A program made the position numbers and the translations under genes. Below are positions 40,529 to 49,649 of a DNA stretch of 64,000 bases, piece after piece. Numbering within the stretch: the stretch's first letter is position 1; each line of letters begins with the position of its first letter. The notes under the pieces are model-generated. The model saw nothing but the letters and a program-made list of their open reading frames with translations. It was not told where the DNA came from and searched no databases. Origin of the DNA: Burkholderiales bacterium PBB6. GTDB lineage: Bacteria > Pseudomonadota > Gammaproteobacteria > Burkholderiales > Burkholderiaceae_C. The DNA lies in the NCBI GenBank assembly GCA_002255925.1, contig NKIH01000001.1, forward strand, positions 62,001-126,000, written 5' to 3'.

Positions 40529-42178
40529 ATGGACGAGACCCTGGCCCTGTTTGCCCTGGCCGGTACGGCACTGGTGGCAAGCCTGCCCCGAATCACGCAA
40601 CGCCTGGCGCTGTCGCGCGCCAAGCACCCTTCTCTCACCGGCCATTCGCGCATGGCCAAGCGGGTGGCTGGCCTGCTGCCCGGTTATGCCTACGACGACG
40701 CCGCGTTCTTCAACGCCGACGGCGCGCCGGCCAACATCGCCGCGCAACGCCGCGCCGCGCTGGAAGCACTGGGCGCCCGGCTGACGCAGCGTTGCCCGCG
40801 CACCCTGGCGCTGACCGCCCAGGCCCGCGCCGGTCTGCCGGATCTGCAGTTCACCGGCAGCTACCGCGTGCCCTACCAGTTCAGCCCGCTGCTGCGCCAG
40901 CATGTGCAGATCGGCGCCTTCCTGGAAAGCGCCGAAGGCAACACGGTGACCGACCTGGACGGCAACCGCTACATCGACGTGGCGGGCTCGTACGGCGTCA
41001 ACCTGTTCGGGGTGGATGTGTACCGCCGCCTGATCGCCGAAGGCAGCGCGCGGGTCGCGCAGCTCGGCACCGTGCTGGGCAGCTACCACCCGGTGGTGGC
41101 CAGCAATGTCGAGCGCCTGAAGGCCTTGTCGGGCCAGGACGCCGTGTCCTTCCACATGAGCGGCACCGAAGCCGTGATGCAGGCCGTGCGCCTGGCCCGG
41201 TACCACACGCGCAAGACGCACCTGGTGCGTTTCTGCGGCGCGTACCACGGCTGGTGGGAAGACGTGCAGCCCGGCCCCGGCAACCCGCTGCCCCCGCGTG
41301 AAACCTACACGCTGAACGACATGAGCGAGCGCAGCCTGCAGGTCATCGGCAGCCGCAAGGACATCGCCTGCGTGCTGATCAACCCGCTGCAGGCGTTGCA
41401 CCCGAACAGCGCGGCGCCCGGCGACTCGTCGCTGGTCGACAGCTCGCGCCGCGCGGCCTATGACCGCGAGGCCTACACCGCCTGGCTGAAGCGCCTGCGC
41501 GAGGTCTGCACCCAGCGCGGCATTCCGCTGATCTTCGACGAGGTGTTCATGGGCTTCCGCCTGGCCCCGGGCGGCGCCCAGGCCTATTTCGGCGTGAAGG
41601 CCGACTTCGTGGTGTGGGGCAAGACGCTGGGTGGCGGCCTGCCGGTGGGCGTGGTGTGCGGCCGGGCCGATCTGATGAAGCGCTTCCGCGAAGACCGGCC
41701 GGCCGACATCTGCTTTGCCCGCGGCACCTTCAATGCGCACCCGCATGTGATGGGTGCGATGAGCGCCTTCCTCGACCACCTGGAGCAGCCCGCCGTTCAA
41801 GCCCAGTACGAGCAGCTCGACGCCCTTCAGGACGCCCGCGCGGCGCGCCTGAACGCCCGTCTGCAGGCAGCCGGGCTGTCGCCGCGGGTGGCCAACATGT
41901 CGACGGTGTGGACGGTGTTCTACGAAGAACCCTCGCGCTACAACTGGATGCTGCAGTTCTACCTGCGCGACCAGGGCCTGGCGCTGTCGTGGGTGGGCAC
42001 GGGCCGGATGATCTTCAGCCTGAACTTCAGCGAAGCCGATTTCGATGACGTGGCCGACCGCTTCGTGGCCGCCGCGCAGGCCATGCGGGACGACGGCTGG
42101 GGTTGGCAGGACGGGCACACTGGCAACAAGCAGATCCGCCGCAACCTGCTGCGCGAAATGCTGAGCCACCGGTTCTGA
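40529..42178 (+). CDS. Class III PLP-dependent aminotransferase (HemL-like) with N-terminal extension
   Basis: The 549-residue fold-type I PLP enzyme is related to glutamate-1-semialdehyde aminomutases. The core begins near residue 110 (FLESAEGNTVTDLDGNRYID). It has SGTEAVMQAVRLARYHTRK, FCGAYHGWW, the PLP-binding Asp in IFDEVFMGFR and the Schiff-base Lys in VWGKTLGGGLPVG. HemL proteins are about 430 residues; this one carries a ~110-residue N-terminal extension starting with a hydrophobic helix (LALFALAGTALVASL), suggesting membrane association. Heme synthesis is therefore unlikely, and a lipid or cell-surface amine substrate is more plausible. A terminator follows. Confidence 0.85.
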   Translation: MDETLALFALAGTALVASLPRITQRLALSRAKHPSLTGHSRMAKRVAGLLPGYAYDDAAFFNADGAPANIAAQRRAALEALGARLTQRCPRTLALTAQARAGLPDLQFTGSYRVPYQFSPLLRQHVQIGAFLESAEGNTVTDLDGNRYIDVAGSYGVNLFGVDVYRRLIAEGSARVAQLGTVLGSYHPVVASNVERLKALSGQDAVSFHMSGTEAVMQAVRLARYHTRKTHLVRFCGAYHGWWEDVQPGPGNPLPPRETYTLNDMSERSLQVIGSRKDIACVLINPLQALHPNSAAPGDSSLVDSSRRAAYDREAYTAWLKRLREVCTQRGIPLIFDEVFMGFRLAPGGAQAYFGVKADFVVWGKTLGGGLPVGVVCGRADLMKRFREDRPADICFARGTFNAHPHVMGAMSAFLDHLEQPAVQAQYEQLDALQDARAARLNARLQAAGLSPRVANMSTVWTVFYEEPSRYNWMLQFYLRDQGLALSWVGTGRMIFSLNFSEADFDDVADRFVAAAQAMRDDGWGWQDGHTGNKQIRRNLLREMLSHRF

Positions 42179-42200
42179 GCACCCGCCGGCCCCGGCAACA

Positions 42201-42252
42201 AAAAGGGGCCGGCTGGCCCCTTTTCCATCAGCGCCAGCACACCGGCTGGCGC
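42201..42252. terminator. Bidirectional terminator pair between convergent genes
   Basis: AAAAGGGGCC (42201-42210) pairs with GGCCCCTTTT (42215-42224) around a GGCT loop, giving A- and T-tracts for both directions. A second hairpin, GCGCCAGC (42231-42238) with GCTGGCGC (42245-42252), follows at once. They separate the aminotransferase and Mpo1-like genes. Confidence 0.88.
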
Positions 42253-42257
42253 GTTGT

Positions 42258-42875
42258 TCAGTGGCGGGGCTGGTGCACATGCGTCATCGGGTCGATGAGC
42301 TCGCCGCGCAGCAGGGCCAGCGGTGCGTCGCGGTACTGCAGGAAGTCGTTGAACGGGTCGGTGAGGATCTTCGTCATCCAGGCCAGACCGGTTTGCAGAC
42401 CCCGGAGGAAGAACAGGTGCACGGTGCGGAACAGCAAGCCCGCCACGCCCAGCCAGAACCAGACATAACCGACGTGGTGCGCGTACTCGGACGGCTGCGA
42501 CCAGGCGGGCAACAGGCCGAACAGCGTGGGCTGCAGCCACACCAGCAGCGGCGCGCCGGCCCACAGGCCCATCAGCACCACCTTGCGGCGCAGGTTGTAG
42601 CCCACCTTGATGGCTTCCTTGTGTTCCTGCGTGGCCTGGTTGACTTCATCGTAGCCCAGCGGCTCGAAGAAGAAATGGCCCGCCTGGCGCGTCGTCATCG
42701 ACACCAGCCAGGCCAGCAAGGCGGACCAGGCCGGGTCCACGAACAGCAGCGCATAGGCCACCATGAAACTGATGGCGCTGATGAAATGCAGCGTCTGGTT
42801 GATGCGGCTGTGGTGGTAGTAGCGGTGGTCATCCCAGCGCTGCTCCCGCAGTTCCTTCATGAACGAATCGAGCAT
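42258..42875 (-). CDS. Mpo1-like/DUF962-related membrane protein
   Basis: The 205-residue protein has about four helices. The N-terminal part shows the DUF962/Mpo1 pattern of histidines at helix ends (YYHHSRINQTLHFISAISF and MTTRQAGHFFFEP). Yeast Mpo1 is a dioxygenase acting on 2-hydroxy fatty acids. The C-terminal half (EAIKVGYNLRRKVVLMG...) is longer than in the standard family, so this is a related subgroup. ATG 42875 is used. It lies in the lipid cluster with psd, the aminotransferase and lplT. Confidence 0.68.
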   Translation of the reverse strand: MLDSFMKELREQRWDDHRYYHHSRINQTLHFISAISFMVAYALLFVDPAWSALLAWLVSMTTRQAGHFFFEPLGYDEVNQATQEHKEAIKVGYNLRRKVVLMGLWAGAPLLVWLQPTLFGLLPAWSQPSEYAHHVGYVWFWLGVAGLLFRTVHLFFLRGLQTGLAWMTKILTDPFNDFLQYRDAPLALLRGELIDPMTHVHQPRH

Positions 42876-43002
42876 GGGCTTGCGTCCTTGTTGAGACAGA
42901 GTCGTGTGACCGGATAGTGACCTCCGGATATGAAAACGCGGTGACAGTGGACAAGTCCGAGACCGTCACAAAACCGTTGCGAAGCGCAGGCAGCATGCGC
43001 AC

Positions 43003-44250
43003 ATGACACCTCTGCCCTCCAGCGACCTGGTCATTGATGACTTCCCTGCGCAGGGCCGCTGGCTGCGCATCAGCATGGTCACAGAGACCTACCCGCCGGA
43101 GGTCAACGGCGTGGCGCGCACGGTGGCCAGCGTGGTGGACGGCCTGCGCGCGCGTGGCCATGAGCTGCAGCTCATCCGCCCCAACCAGCACCGCGGTGAT
43201 GAGGCCAGCAGCGACGGCCGTTTCCACGAGGTGCTGATGCGGGGTCTGCCGATTCCGCGCTACCCGCAGCTGCGGCTGGGCATGGCCACGCGGCAATCCT
43301 TCCTGCGGATCTGGTCGCGACGCCGGCCGGACGTGGTGCACATCGCGACCGAAGGCCCGATGGGCTGGGCCGCGTTGCAGGCGGCGCGCCAGTTGCGCAT
43401 CCCGGTGTGCTCGGACTTCCGCACCAACTTTCACGCCTACAGCCAGCATTACGGCATCGGCTGGCTGCACAAGCCGATCATGGCGTACCTGCGCAAGTTC
43501 CATAACCAGACCGGCTGCACCACCACGCCCGACGCCGGCCTGCGTCAGACGCTGACCAACCTCGGCATGCGCAACGTCATCGTGGTGGCGCGTGGCGTGG
43601 ACAGCCAGCTGTTCAACCCGCAGCGCCGCAGCCCCGAGCTGCGCGCCGAATGGGGCGTCGGCCCGCAGGACATCGCCGTGGTGCACGTGGGCCGCATGGC
43701 GCCCGAGAAGAACCTGGATGCGCTGGTCGTGGCCTTTGAAGCGATCGAGCGCGCGCAGCCTTCCGCGCGCCTGGTGCTGGTCGGCGACGGCCCTTCCTCG
43801 CGCGAGTTGCAGCGCCGTTTGCCACGCGCCATCTTTGCCGGCATGCGGCATGGCACCGATCTGGCCGCGCACTACGCGTCGGGTGATCTGTTCCTGTTTC
43901 CGAGCCTGTCGGAAACCTACGGCAACGTCACGGCCGAGGCCCTGGCCAGCGGCCTGCCGGTGGCCGCGTTCAACTACGCGGCTGCGGGCCAGCTGGTGCG
44001 CAACGGCGTGAACGGCGCGGTGGTGCCGATGGCCGACACCCCGGCCTTCGTGCATGCGGCCTGCCAGCTCACCAGCGATGTGAACGCTCTGCGGCAGATG
44101 GGCCAGGCGGCGCGGCAAGGCGCCGAGCAGCTGGGCTGGGACCGCATCATCGACCAGATCGAAGGCGTGTATCACAAGCTCATCGCCGGGCGCGCGGTGG
44201 AAGAGGCCGCGCAGCCGGCCTTCACGGCTGGCACGCTGGCGGTCGACTGA
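43003..44250 (+). CDS. GT4-family glycosyltransferase
   Basis: The 415-residue glycosyltransferase has two Rossmann domains (GT-B). The N-terminal sugar-acceptor part starts with MVTETYPPEVNGVARTV. The C-terminal nucleotide-sugar domain has VHVGRMAPEKNLDAL and the GT4 EX7E motif in SLSETYGNVTAEALA. Closest familiar relatives are mannosyl- or glucosyltransferases acting on lipids such as diacylglycerol or phosphatidylinositol; the donor is unknown. Its stop overlaps the convergent lplT gene by 29 bases. Confidence 0.9.
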   Translation: MTPLPSSDLVIDDFPAQGRWLRISMVTETYPPEVNGVARTVASVVDGLRARGHELQLIRPNQHRGDEASSDGRFHEVLMRGLPIPRYPQLRLGMATRQSFLRIWSRRRPDVVHIATEGPMGWAALQAARQLRIPVCSDFRTNFHAYSQHYGIGWLHKPIMAYLRKFHNQTGCTTTPDAGLRQTLTNLGMRNVIVVARGVDSQLFNPQRRSPELRAEWGVGPQDIAVVHVGRMAPEKNLDALVVAFEAIERAQPSARLVLVGDGPSSRELQRRLPRAIFAGMRHGTDLAAHYASGDLFLFPSLSETYGNVTAEALASGLPVAAFNYAAAGQLVRNGVNGAVVPMADTPAFVHAACQLTSDVNALRQMGQAARQGAEQLGWDRIIDQIEGVYHKLIAGRAVEEAAQPAFTAGTLAVD

Positions 44251-45439
44251 GCGGCGGTGCGGCGCGCCAGCGCCACACCCAGCCCATCGCCAGCGCCACC
44301 AGCAGGCCCATGCCGGTCATCAGCGCGGGCATGGGCACCTCGAAGCGCAGCACGCCGGCGTAAGCGGCCAGCATCAGCAGCACACTGAGGTTTTCATTGA
44401 AGCCCTGCACGGCGATCGACCGGCCGGCACTGAACAACTGCTGGCCCCGGTGTTGCAGCAGCGCATTCATCGGCACCACCAGCAAACCGCCCACCGCCCC
44501 CAGCAACACCAGCGCGGGCACGGCCAGCCAGGGCTCGGTGAGCTGCGCGACGCCACACGTCAGCAGGCCCAGCAGCATGCCCAGCGGCAGCACCCGGCGG
44601 GCGCGCGCCAGCGGCACCCAGCGCCCCGCCACACCGGCACCGGCCAGCACACCCAAAGCCACCACGGCCTGCATCACCGCGGCCTGGTCCAGCCGCCACT
44701 GCAACACCTCGCCAGCCCAACGCAGCACCGCCAGCTGCAGCACCGCACCGATGCCCCAGAACAAGGTGGTGACGGCCAGCGACACGCCGCCCTGCGCATC
44801 GCGCCACAGCTGCCGGTGGGCCTGCCAGAAGTCGGCTACCAGCTGCTGCGGCCGCACGGTGGGTGGTGCGTGGCGCCAGCCGGTGTCGGGCACCTTGAAC
44901 TGCACCCAGGCCGCCGCCAGGTAGATGGCAGCCACCAGCAGCAGCGCCACCTCCAGCACCGGCCACGGCGCCATCCAGGTGGTCATCAGCGGGCTGATCA
45001 AGGCGCCACCCAGCGTCACCCCGAGCAGGGCCGCGCCGACCACGCTGAGCTCGATCCAGGCATTGGCCGCCACCAGCTGCGGGGCCGGCACCAGCTCGGT
45101 GATCAGGCCGTACTTGGCCGGCGCATAGGCCGCTGCGCCCAGGCCGGCCACCGCATAGGCCAGCACCGGGTGCACCTGCAGCAGCATGCCCAGCACCGCC
45201 AGCAGCTTGATGCCGTTCATCCAGCCCATGATGCGGCCCTTGGGCCAGGCATCGGCCAGCACGCCGGTGAACGGCGCCAGCACCACGAAGAACAGGTTGA
45301 AGGCCAGCTTCAGCATCGGCACCCACCAGGCCGGCTCGCCCTGGCTGTGCAGCAGGGCAATGGCCACGATGAGCAGCGCGTTGTCAGCCAAGGCCGACAG
45401 GAACTGGGCGAGGATGATGCGATGGAAACCGACAGGCAT
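44222..45439 (-). CDS. lplT: Lysophospholipid transporter LplT (MFS)
   Basis: LplT flips lysophospholipids across the inner membrane so that they can be reacylated. The 405 residues form about 12 helices. It shows FHRIILAQFLSALADNALL at the N-terminus and GLGAAAYAPAKYGLITELVPAPQLVAANAWIE, which is the LplT signature around loop 4. ATG 45439 is chosen because it places the first helix at residue ~8, as in homologues. In enterics lplT is fused to or paired with an acyltransferase gene (aas), which is not adjacent here. Confidence 0.9.
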   Translation of the reverse strand: MPVGFHRIILAQFLSALADNALLIVAIALLHSQGEPAWWVPMLKLAFNLFFVVLAPFTGVLADAWPKGRIMGWMNGIKLLAVLGMLLQVHPVLAYAVAGLGAAAYAPAKYGLITELVPAPQLVAANAWIELSVVGAALLGVTLGGALISPLMTTWMAPWPVLEVALLLVAAIYLAAAWVQFKVPDTGWRHAPPTVRPQQLVADFWQAHRQLWRDAQGGVSLAVTTLFWGIGAVLQLAVLRWAGEVLQWRLDQAAVMQAVVALGVLAGAGVAGRWVPLARARRVLPLGMLLGLLTCGVAQLTEPWLAVPALVLLGAVGGLLVVPMNALLQHRGQQLFSAGRSIAVQGFNENLSVLLMLAAYAGVLRFEVPMPALMTGMGLLVALAMGWVWRWRAAPPLSRPPACQP

Positions 45440-45550
45440 GGCCGATTGGAAACAGCGCAGCCCGCTGCCTTGATGACAGCCCCGTGGCAAACCCGTGACG
45501 CCGCCGCGAAGCACGGCGGCACAATGCGCCGATTGACTTCCGCGTGCCCC

Positions 45551-46108
45551 ATGTCCGTACCCAGCGTTGACGCCAACTACCGTTTCATTGCCGCCTACCA
45601 GGAGGTCAATGCGCGCATCGCCCAGCGCCAGCAGGCCCTGGCGCTGTACGTCACGCTCACCGTCAGCCTGCTCGCCGCGCTGGTGGCCCTCGGCAGCTCG
45701 GCCAAGGCCGAGACTGCGCCGGTGGAATGGCTGCTGCTCGGGTTTCCGGTGGCCTCGCTCGCACTTGCGCTGCTGAACTACACCTCGGAGCGCGCCATCA
45801 GCAACCTGCGCACCTTCCTGGCCTCGCTGGAGCAACTCAACGACGCCCACCTGCGCCTGCCCAGCTACAACACCGACCCGCGCTGGTCGTCAGGGGCCAA
45901 CAAGGCCCGCCGCTTCCGCGACCTGGCCACGCTGCTGCTGGCCCTGTTCGGCAACGTCATCGGCCTGGGCGCGGCGTGGCGGATCTTCCCGCAGCGCCTT
46001 GATGAGCACAGCCAATTCCTGCTGGCCGGCGCCTCACTCGCCGCCCTGTCCATCGCGGTGATCCTGATCACGCCGCGCTGGAGTTACGCTCCGGCCACCG
46101 CGGCCTGA
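45551..46108 (+). CDS. Uncharacterised four-helix membrane protein
   Basis: The 185-residue protein has predicted helices ALYVTLTVSLLAALVALG, WLLLGFPVASLALALLNY, LATLLLALFGNVIGLGAAW and FLLAGASLAALSIAVILIT, and a charged loop with a conserved-looking NTDPRWSSGANKARRFRD. ATG 45551 is the first start after the divergent lplT promoter. I do not recognise a family. The DUF4287 gene follows 22 bases later, so the two may be cotranscribed. Confidence 0.65.
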   Translation: MSVPSVDANYRFIAAYQEVNARIAQRQQALALYVTLTVSLLAALVALGSSAKAETAPVEWLLLGFPVASLALALLNYTSERAISNLRTFLASLEQLNDAHLRLPSYNTDPRWSSGANKARRFRDLATLLLALFGNVIGLGAAWRIFPQRLDEHSQFLLAGASLAALSIAVILITPRWSYAPATAA

Positions 46109-46130
46109 CCACCCACTTGAGGAACAACCC

Positions 46131-46346
46131 ATGGCAAGCAGTGATGACAAGGTGAAAGGCCCGGCCTCGTACTTCCCGTCGATCGAGAAGACGTATGGGC
46201 AGCCCATCAGCCACTGGATGGCGGTGCTGGAAGCGGCCGGTCCGCTCAAGCACATGGCCCTGGTGGCGCTGCTCAAGACCGACCATCAACTCGGGCACGG
46301 CCACGCCAATGCGCTGGTCGCTGCCTTCCTGGCCACCCCTCGCTGA
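46131..46346 (+). CDS. DUF4287 small protein
   Basis: The 71-residue cytoplasmic protein is of the DUF4287 family, recognisable from SYFPSIEKTYGQPISHWMAVL and LLKTDHQLGHGHANALV. Its function is unknown. The family is often encoded next to or fused with SRPBCC-type domains, and here an SRPBCC protein gene begins 11 bases downstream. A ribosome site (GAGGAA) precedes the ATG. Confidence 0.85.
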   Translation: MASSDDKVKGPASYFPSIEKTYGQPISHWMAVLEAAGPLKHMALVALLKTDHQLGHGHANALVAAFLATPR

Positions 46347-46357
46347 AGGCGCAGCGC

Positions 46358-46804
46358 ATGTCTGATCGCACCATCCACCTGCACCGCGTGCTGCGTTGCC
46401 CGCCTGCCAAGGTCTACCGAGCCTTCCTGGAGGCCGGCGCCTTGGCCCGGTGGCTGCCGCCGCACGGTTTTCTTTGCACCGTGCACCAGCTGGAAGCCCG
46501 CGTGGGCGGCAGCTTCCGGATGTCGTTCCAGAACTTCGGCACGGGCAGCGCGCATTCGTTTGGCGGCGAGTACCTGGAGCTGGTGCCAGATGAGTTCCTG
46601 CGCTACACCGAACGCTTCGATGACCCGAACCTGCCCGGCACGCTGGAGGTGACGGTGCGCATCAAACCCGTGCTGTGCGGCTGCGAGGTGAGCATCAGCC
46701 AGGCGGGCATTCCAGACGTGATTCCGCTGGAGATGTGCTACCTGGGTTGGCAGGAATCGCTGACGCAGCTGGCCTGGCTGGTGGAGCCGGATATTCCGGG
46801 CTGA
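46358..46804 (+). CDS. SRPBCC (AHSA1-like) domain protein
   Basis: The 148-residue START-like ligand-binding protein is of the activator-of-Hsp90 ATPase homologue type. Features are VLRCPPAKVYRAFLEAGALARWLPP at the start, GGSFRMSF, and the C-terminal helix GWQESLTQLAWLVEP that closes the cavity. The ligand is unknown. It pairs with the upstream DUF4287 gene and converges on an amidotransferase gene. Confidence 0.87.
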   Translation: MSDRTIHLHRVLRCPPAKVYRAFLEAGALARWLPPHGFLCTVHQLEARVGGSFRMSFQNFGTGSAHSFGGEYLELVPDEFLRYTERFDDPNLPGTLEVTVRIKPVLCGCEVSISQAGIPDVIPLEMCYLGWQESLTQLAWLVEPDIPG

Positions 46805-46820
46805 GCGCGCGACAGCGAGT

Positions 46821-47567
46821 TCAAACGCCGACCGCCGCCTGCGCCAGCGACCACCAGCGCGCATAGATGCGCCGCGCGGTGGCCTGGCTGCTGGCCAGCA
46901 GGCGATGCGTGTCGGCGCGCATGCGGGCCTCGTCCTGCACGCTGGCGTGGTGGGCATCGGCCAGCGCCGAGGCGGGCGCTTCCGCACACCAGCGGTTCAG
47001 TTTCTCGGCATCCACCTCGATGTGAAACTGCATGCCCAGGTGCGGGCCGAAGGCGAAGGCCTGGTGCGCGCACGCGGCGTTGCTGGCCAGCAGCGTGGCG
47101 CCCGCCGGCAGCGCGAAAGTCTGGTAGTGCCACTGGAAGACGGGCAGTGGCTCGGCAGTGCCGGAAGCGACATCACCGAGCCAGTCCCGCGCCAGCGCTT
47201 GATCCGCAAGATCGATGTGCGCCCAGCCCACCTCGGGCACCGGGTTGTCGGTGGTGGCGGCGCCCAGGGCGCGGGCCAGCATCTGGCCGCCCAGGCAGTG
47301 GCCCAGCACCGGCACACAGCGATGCACGGCGTCGCGCAGCAGGGCTTCAGCATCGTGCAGGAAGGGCAGGTCGTCGTTCACGCTCATCGCGCCACCCAGC
47401 ATCACCACGCCGCGCCAGCCCGCCGCGCTGCGGGGCACGGTGTCACCCGCAAACACACGCACCAGCTGGAAGGCAATGCCTTGCTCCTGCAGCCACGTCG
47501 TCAGGAAGGCGGGGCCGTCGTCGGCCATCGGTTGAACAATCAGGACGGCAGGGGGCGTGGAGACCAT
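46821..47567 (-). CDS. Class I glutamine amidotransferase-like protein
   Basis: The 248-residue stand-alone GATase1 domain has the nucleophile elbow VLGHCLGGQML (Cys) and the catalytic His-Glu pair in GMQFHIEVD. FQWHYQTFALP is the extra His motif common in YfeJ/GuaA-like stand-alone members. It resembles gamma-glutamyl or polyamine-type amidotransferases, but the substrate is unknown. ATG 47567 is chosen; an upstream start at 47585 adds six residues. It lies 25 bases after the sensor kinase gene on the same strand. Confidence 0.86.
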   Translation of the reverse strand: MVSTPPAVLIVQPMADDGPAFLTTWLQEQGIAFQLVRVFAGDTVPRSAAGWRGVVMLGGAMSVNDDLPFLHDAEALLRDAVHRCVPVLGHCLGGQMLARALGAATTDNPVPEVGWAHIDLADQALARDWLGDVASGTAEPLPVFQWHYQTFALPAGATLLASNAACAHQAFAFGPHLGMQFHIEVDAEKLNRWCAEAPASALADAHHASVQDEARMRADTHRLLASSQATARRIYARWWSLAQAAVGV

Positions 47568-47592
47568 GAGCACAGGCAACAACAAGGAAACA

Positions 47593-49518
47593 TCAGGGGG
47601 CAGGAGGCGCGTCCACCGAAGTCAGTGGCGCACGGTCAAGGGTAAACCGGAACGTCGCCCCGCCGTTCACCTCGCCCTCGGGCACGATCTCGCCGCCGTG
47701 GCGCTGCACGATGCGCAGCACCGTGGCCAGGCCGATGCCCAGCCCCGGGAATTCATCTTGCCGGTGCAGGCGCTCGAAGGCCTTGAACAGCATGCCGGCG
47801 TAGGCCATGTTGAAGCCGGCGCCGTTGTCGCGCACGGTGATCCAGCGCCGGCCGTCGATGGTCTCGCCGCGCACCTCGATGCGGGCCGGCGTGCGGCCGG
47901 CCGAATACTTCCAGGCATTGCCGAGCAGGTTGCGCATCACCGCATCAATCAGCCGCGCATCGCCATCGATCTGCAGGCCGGGCTGCACCTGCCACTCCAC
48001 CAGGCGCAGCGGCTCGGCAGCTTCCAGGTCGGCCAGCACGCGCAGCGCCACGGCCGACAAGGCCACCGTGTCCTGGTGCAGCGTGCCGCGGGTCACGCGG
48101 GAGAGCACCAGCAAGCCTTCGATGAGGTCGCCCATGCGGTGGCTGGCAGATTCGATGTGGCCCAGGTACTGCAAACCACGCTCGTCGAGCACCGCGGCAT
48201 GGTCTTCCTTCAGCGCCATGGCGAAGCCGCTGAGGGCCCGCAAGGGTGCCCGCAAGTCATGCGACACGGCGTAGGCAAAGCTGTCGAGCTCGGCGTTCGC
48301 CGCCTGCAGCTGCGCGGTGCGGTCGGCCACGCGGTGCTCCAGGTCGGCATGCAGCTCGCGCAGTTCATCGTCGAGCTCGGCCAGCGCATTGGCCAGGCGC
48401 CCCAGTTCATCGCGCGAATTGCCGGTCGCCGTCGTGAAGCTCACCGCCTGGCCAAGCCGCCGCCGCTGGGCCGCCGCACTCAATCGCGCGATGGGCCGCG
48501 CCACGCGGTCAGCCAGCAGCACACTCAGCGTGACGAAGATCAAGGTCGCCAGCACGCCGGCCCACAGCAGCCGCTGGTGCAGGCTGCGCAACTCGCCAAA
48601 GGCCTGGGCCAGGTTCTGCCGCGCCACCACGCTCAGCTCGGCCGAGGGCTCGCCGGCGCGCACGGGGTCAGCGGCCAGCGCGGTGAGGTAGTCCTGCCCA
48701 TCGGGCCAGCGCACCACGCCGGGCGCGCCGCCGCGCCGCATCGCCATCACATCGGGCCAGTCGATGGTCTGACCGATGAGCTCGGCGGGGCCGCTGGCCA
48801 CCCGGCCGTCGCGGCCCAGCACCAGCGTGTCCAGACCATGCTGGCGATCGAGCGGATGGCCGAGCGACTGGTGCTGGGTGGTCAGCCAGTCCCAATGCAG
48901 CAGGCCGACGATCAGGCCCACATGGCGGCCCTGGTAGTCGATCAGGGGCACGGCCATGTCGAGAAAATCCGGCGGGCGGCCTTCGGTCGTCAGCGGCACA
49001 TTGGGCGAGAGGCGCGGCATCGGGCCGCGCTTGCCCAGCCAGGGTTGCAGCATGCCGGTGGCGAACCAAGGCTCATGCGCCATCGACTCACCGATCAGCA
49101 GGTTGCCGGTCGACACCTGCACCAGCCCGTCGGCCCCCACCATGGCCAGCCAGGCGAGCTCGGGCTGGGTGGCGCGCAGCCGCTCCAGCCGGTCGCGCAC
49201 ATCGGCGGTCTCCATCACGCCGCTGGCCAGCACGGGGTCGGCCGCCAGGTGGCGCAGCAGGTTCAGGCGATCAGACAACTGGGCAGCGAGGGCGCGGCCC
49301 ACCAGGTCGGCCTCGCGGCGCACAGCCTGGCCGGCATTGGCTTCGAGCTGCTGGGTGGTGAGGTGCTCGACCACAAAGGCCGCCGTCACCGCAAACAGCA
49401 AGCCGCTCGCGCCAAGCACCAAGGCGAAACGGACACGCAGGCTGCGGCGGGGATCAAGCGAGGCGAACAACGTTGGACTGCGGAGGTGGCCTGATGGGCT
49501 GGCCAGTATCGGGTTCAC
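47593..49518 (-). CDS. Membrane sensor histidine kinase with Cache-type sensor
   Basis: Using GTG 49518 the kinase has 641 residues. It has a first helix (RFALVLGASGLLFAVTAAFVV), a large extracytoplasmic dCache-like domain (about 270 residues, with LAWLAMVGADGLVQVSTG and FLDMAVPLIDYQGRHVGLI), a second helix, HAMP, a coiled coil, HisKA with the acceptor in AYAVSHDLRAPLRALSGFA and HATPase with NLLGNAWKYS, RDNGAGFNM and GLGIGLATV. The HisKA type is that of phytochrome-like kinases. No response regulator is adjacent. It is divergent, by 131 bases, from a DsbG-like protein gene. Confidence 0.9.
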   Translation of the reverse strand: MNPILASPSGHLRSPTLFASLDPRRSLRVRFALVLGASGLLFAVTAAFVVEHLTTQQLEANAGQAVRREADLVGRALAAQLSDRLNLLRHLAADPVLASGVMETADVRDRLERLRATQPELAWLAMVGADGLVQVSTGNLLIGESMAHEPWFATGMLQPWLGKRGPMPRLSPNVPLTTEGRPPDFLDMAVPLIDYQGRHVGLIVGLLHWDWLTTQHQSLGHPLDRQHGLDTLVLGRDGRVASGPAELIGQTIDWPDVMAMRRGGAPGVVRWPDGQDYLTALAADPVRAGEPSAELSVVARQNLAQAFGELRSLHQRLLWAGVLATLIFVTLSVLLADRVARPIARLSAAAQRRRLGQAVSFTTATGNSRDELGRLANALAELDDELRELHADLEHRVADRTAQLQAANAELDSFAYAVSHDLRAPLRALSGFAMALKEDHAAVLDERGLQYLGHIESASHRMGDLIEGLLVLSRVTRGTLHQDTVALSAVALRVLADLEAAEPLRLVEWQVQPGLQIDGDARLIDAVMRNLLGNAWKYSAGRTPARIEVRGETIDGRRWITVRDNGAGFNMAYAGMLFKAFERLHRQDEFPGLGIGLATVLRIVQRHGGEIVPEGEVNGGATFRFTLDRAPLTSVDAPPAP

Positions 49519-49649
49519 ACCCGCGGCCAGCCATCGGCTGCTTGGGGGGACACAATGGCGGGGAACTCGGCGCAGGCACCTGCACTCCACCCTACAGTTG
49601 GCGCCGGATTGCCCGGCACGCCCCCACTTTTTCCTCAAGGAATTGCACC

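Noticed and set aside
40529-42178. Naming the class III aminotransferase hemL.
   Set aside because: The core is HemL-like, but the ~110-residue N-terminal extension with a membrane helix and the lipid-gene setting argue against a heme-synthesis role.
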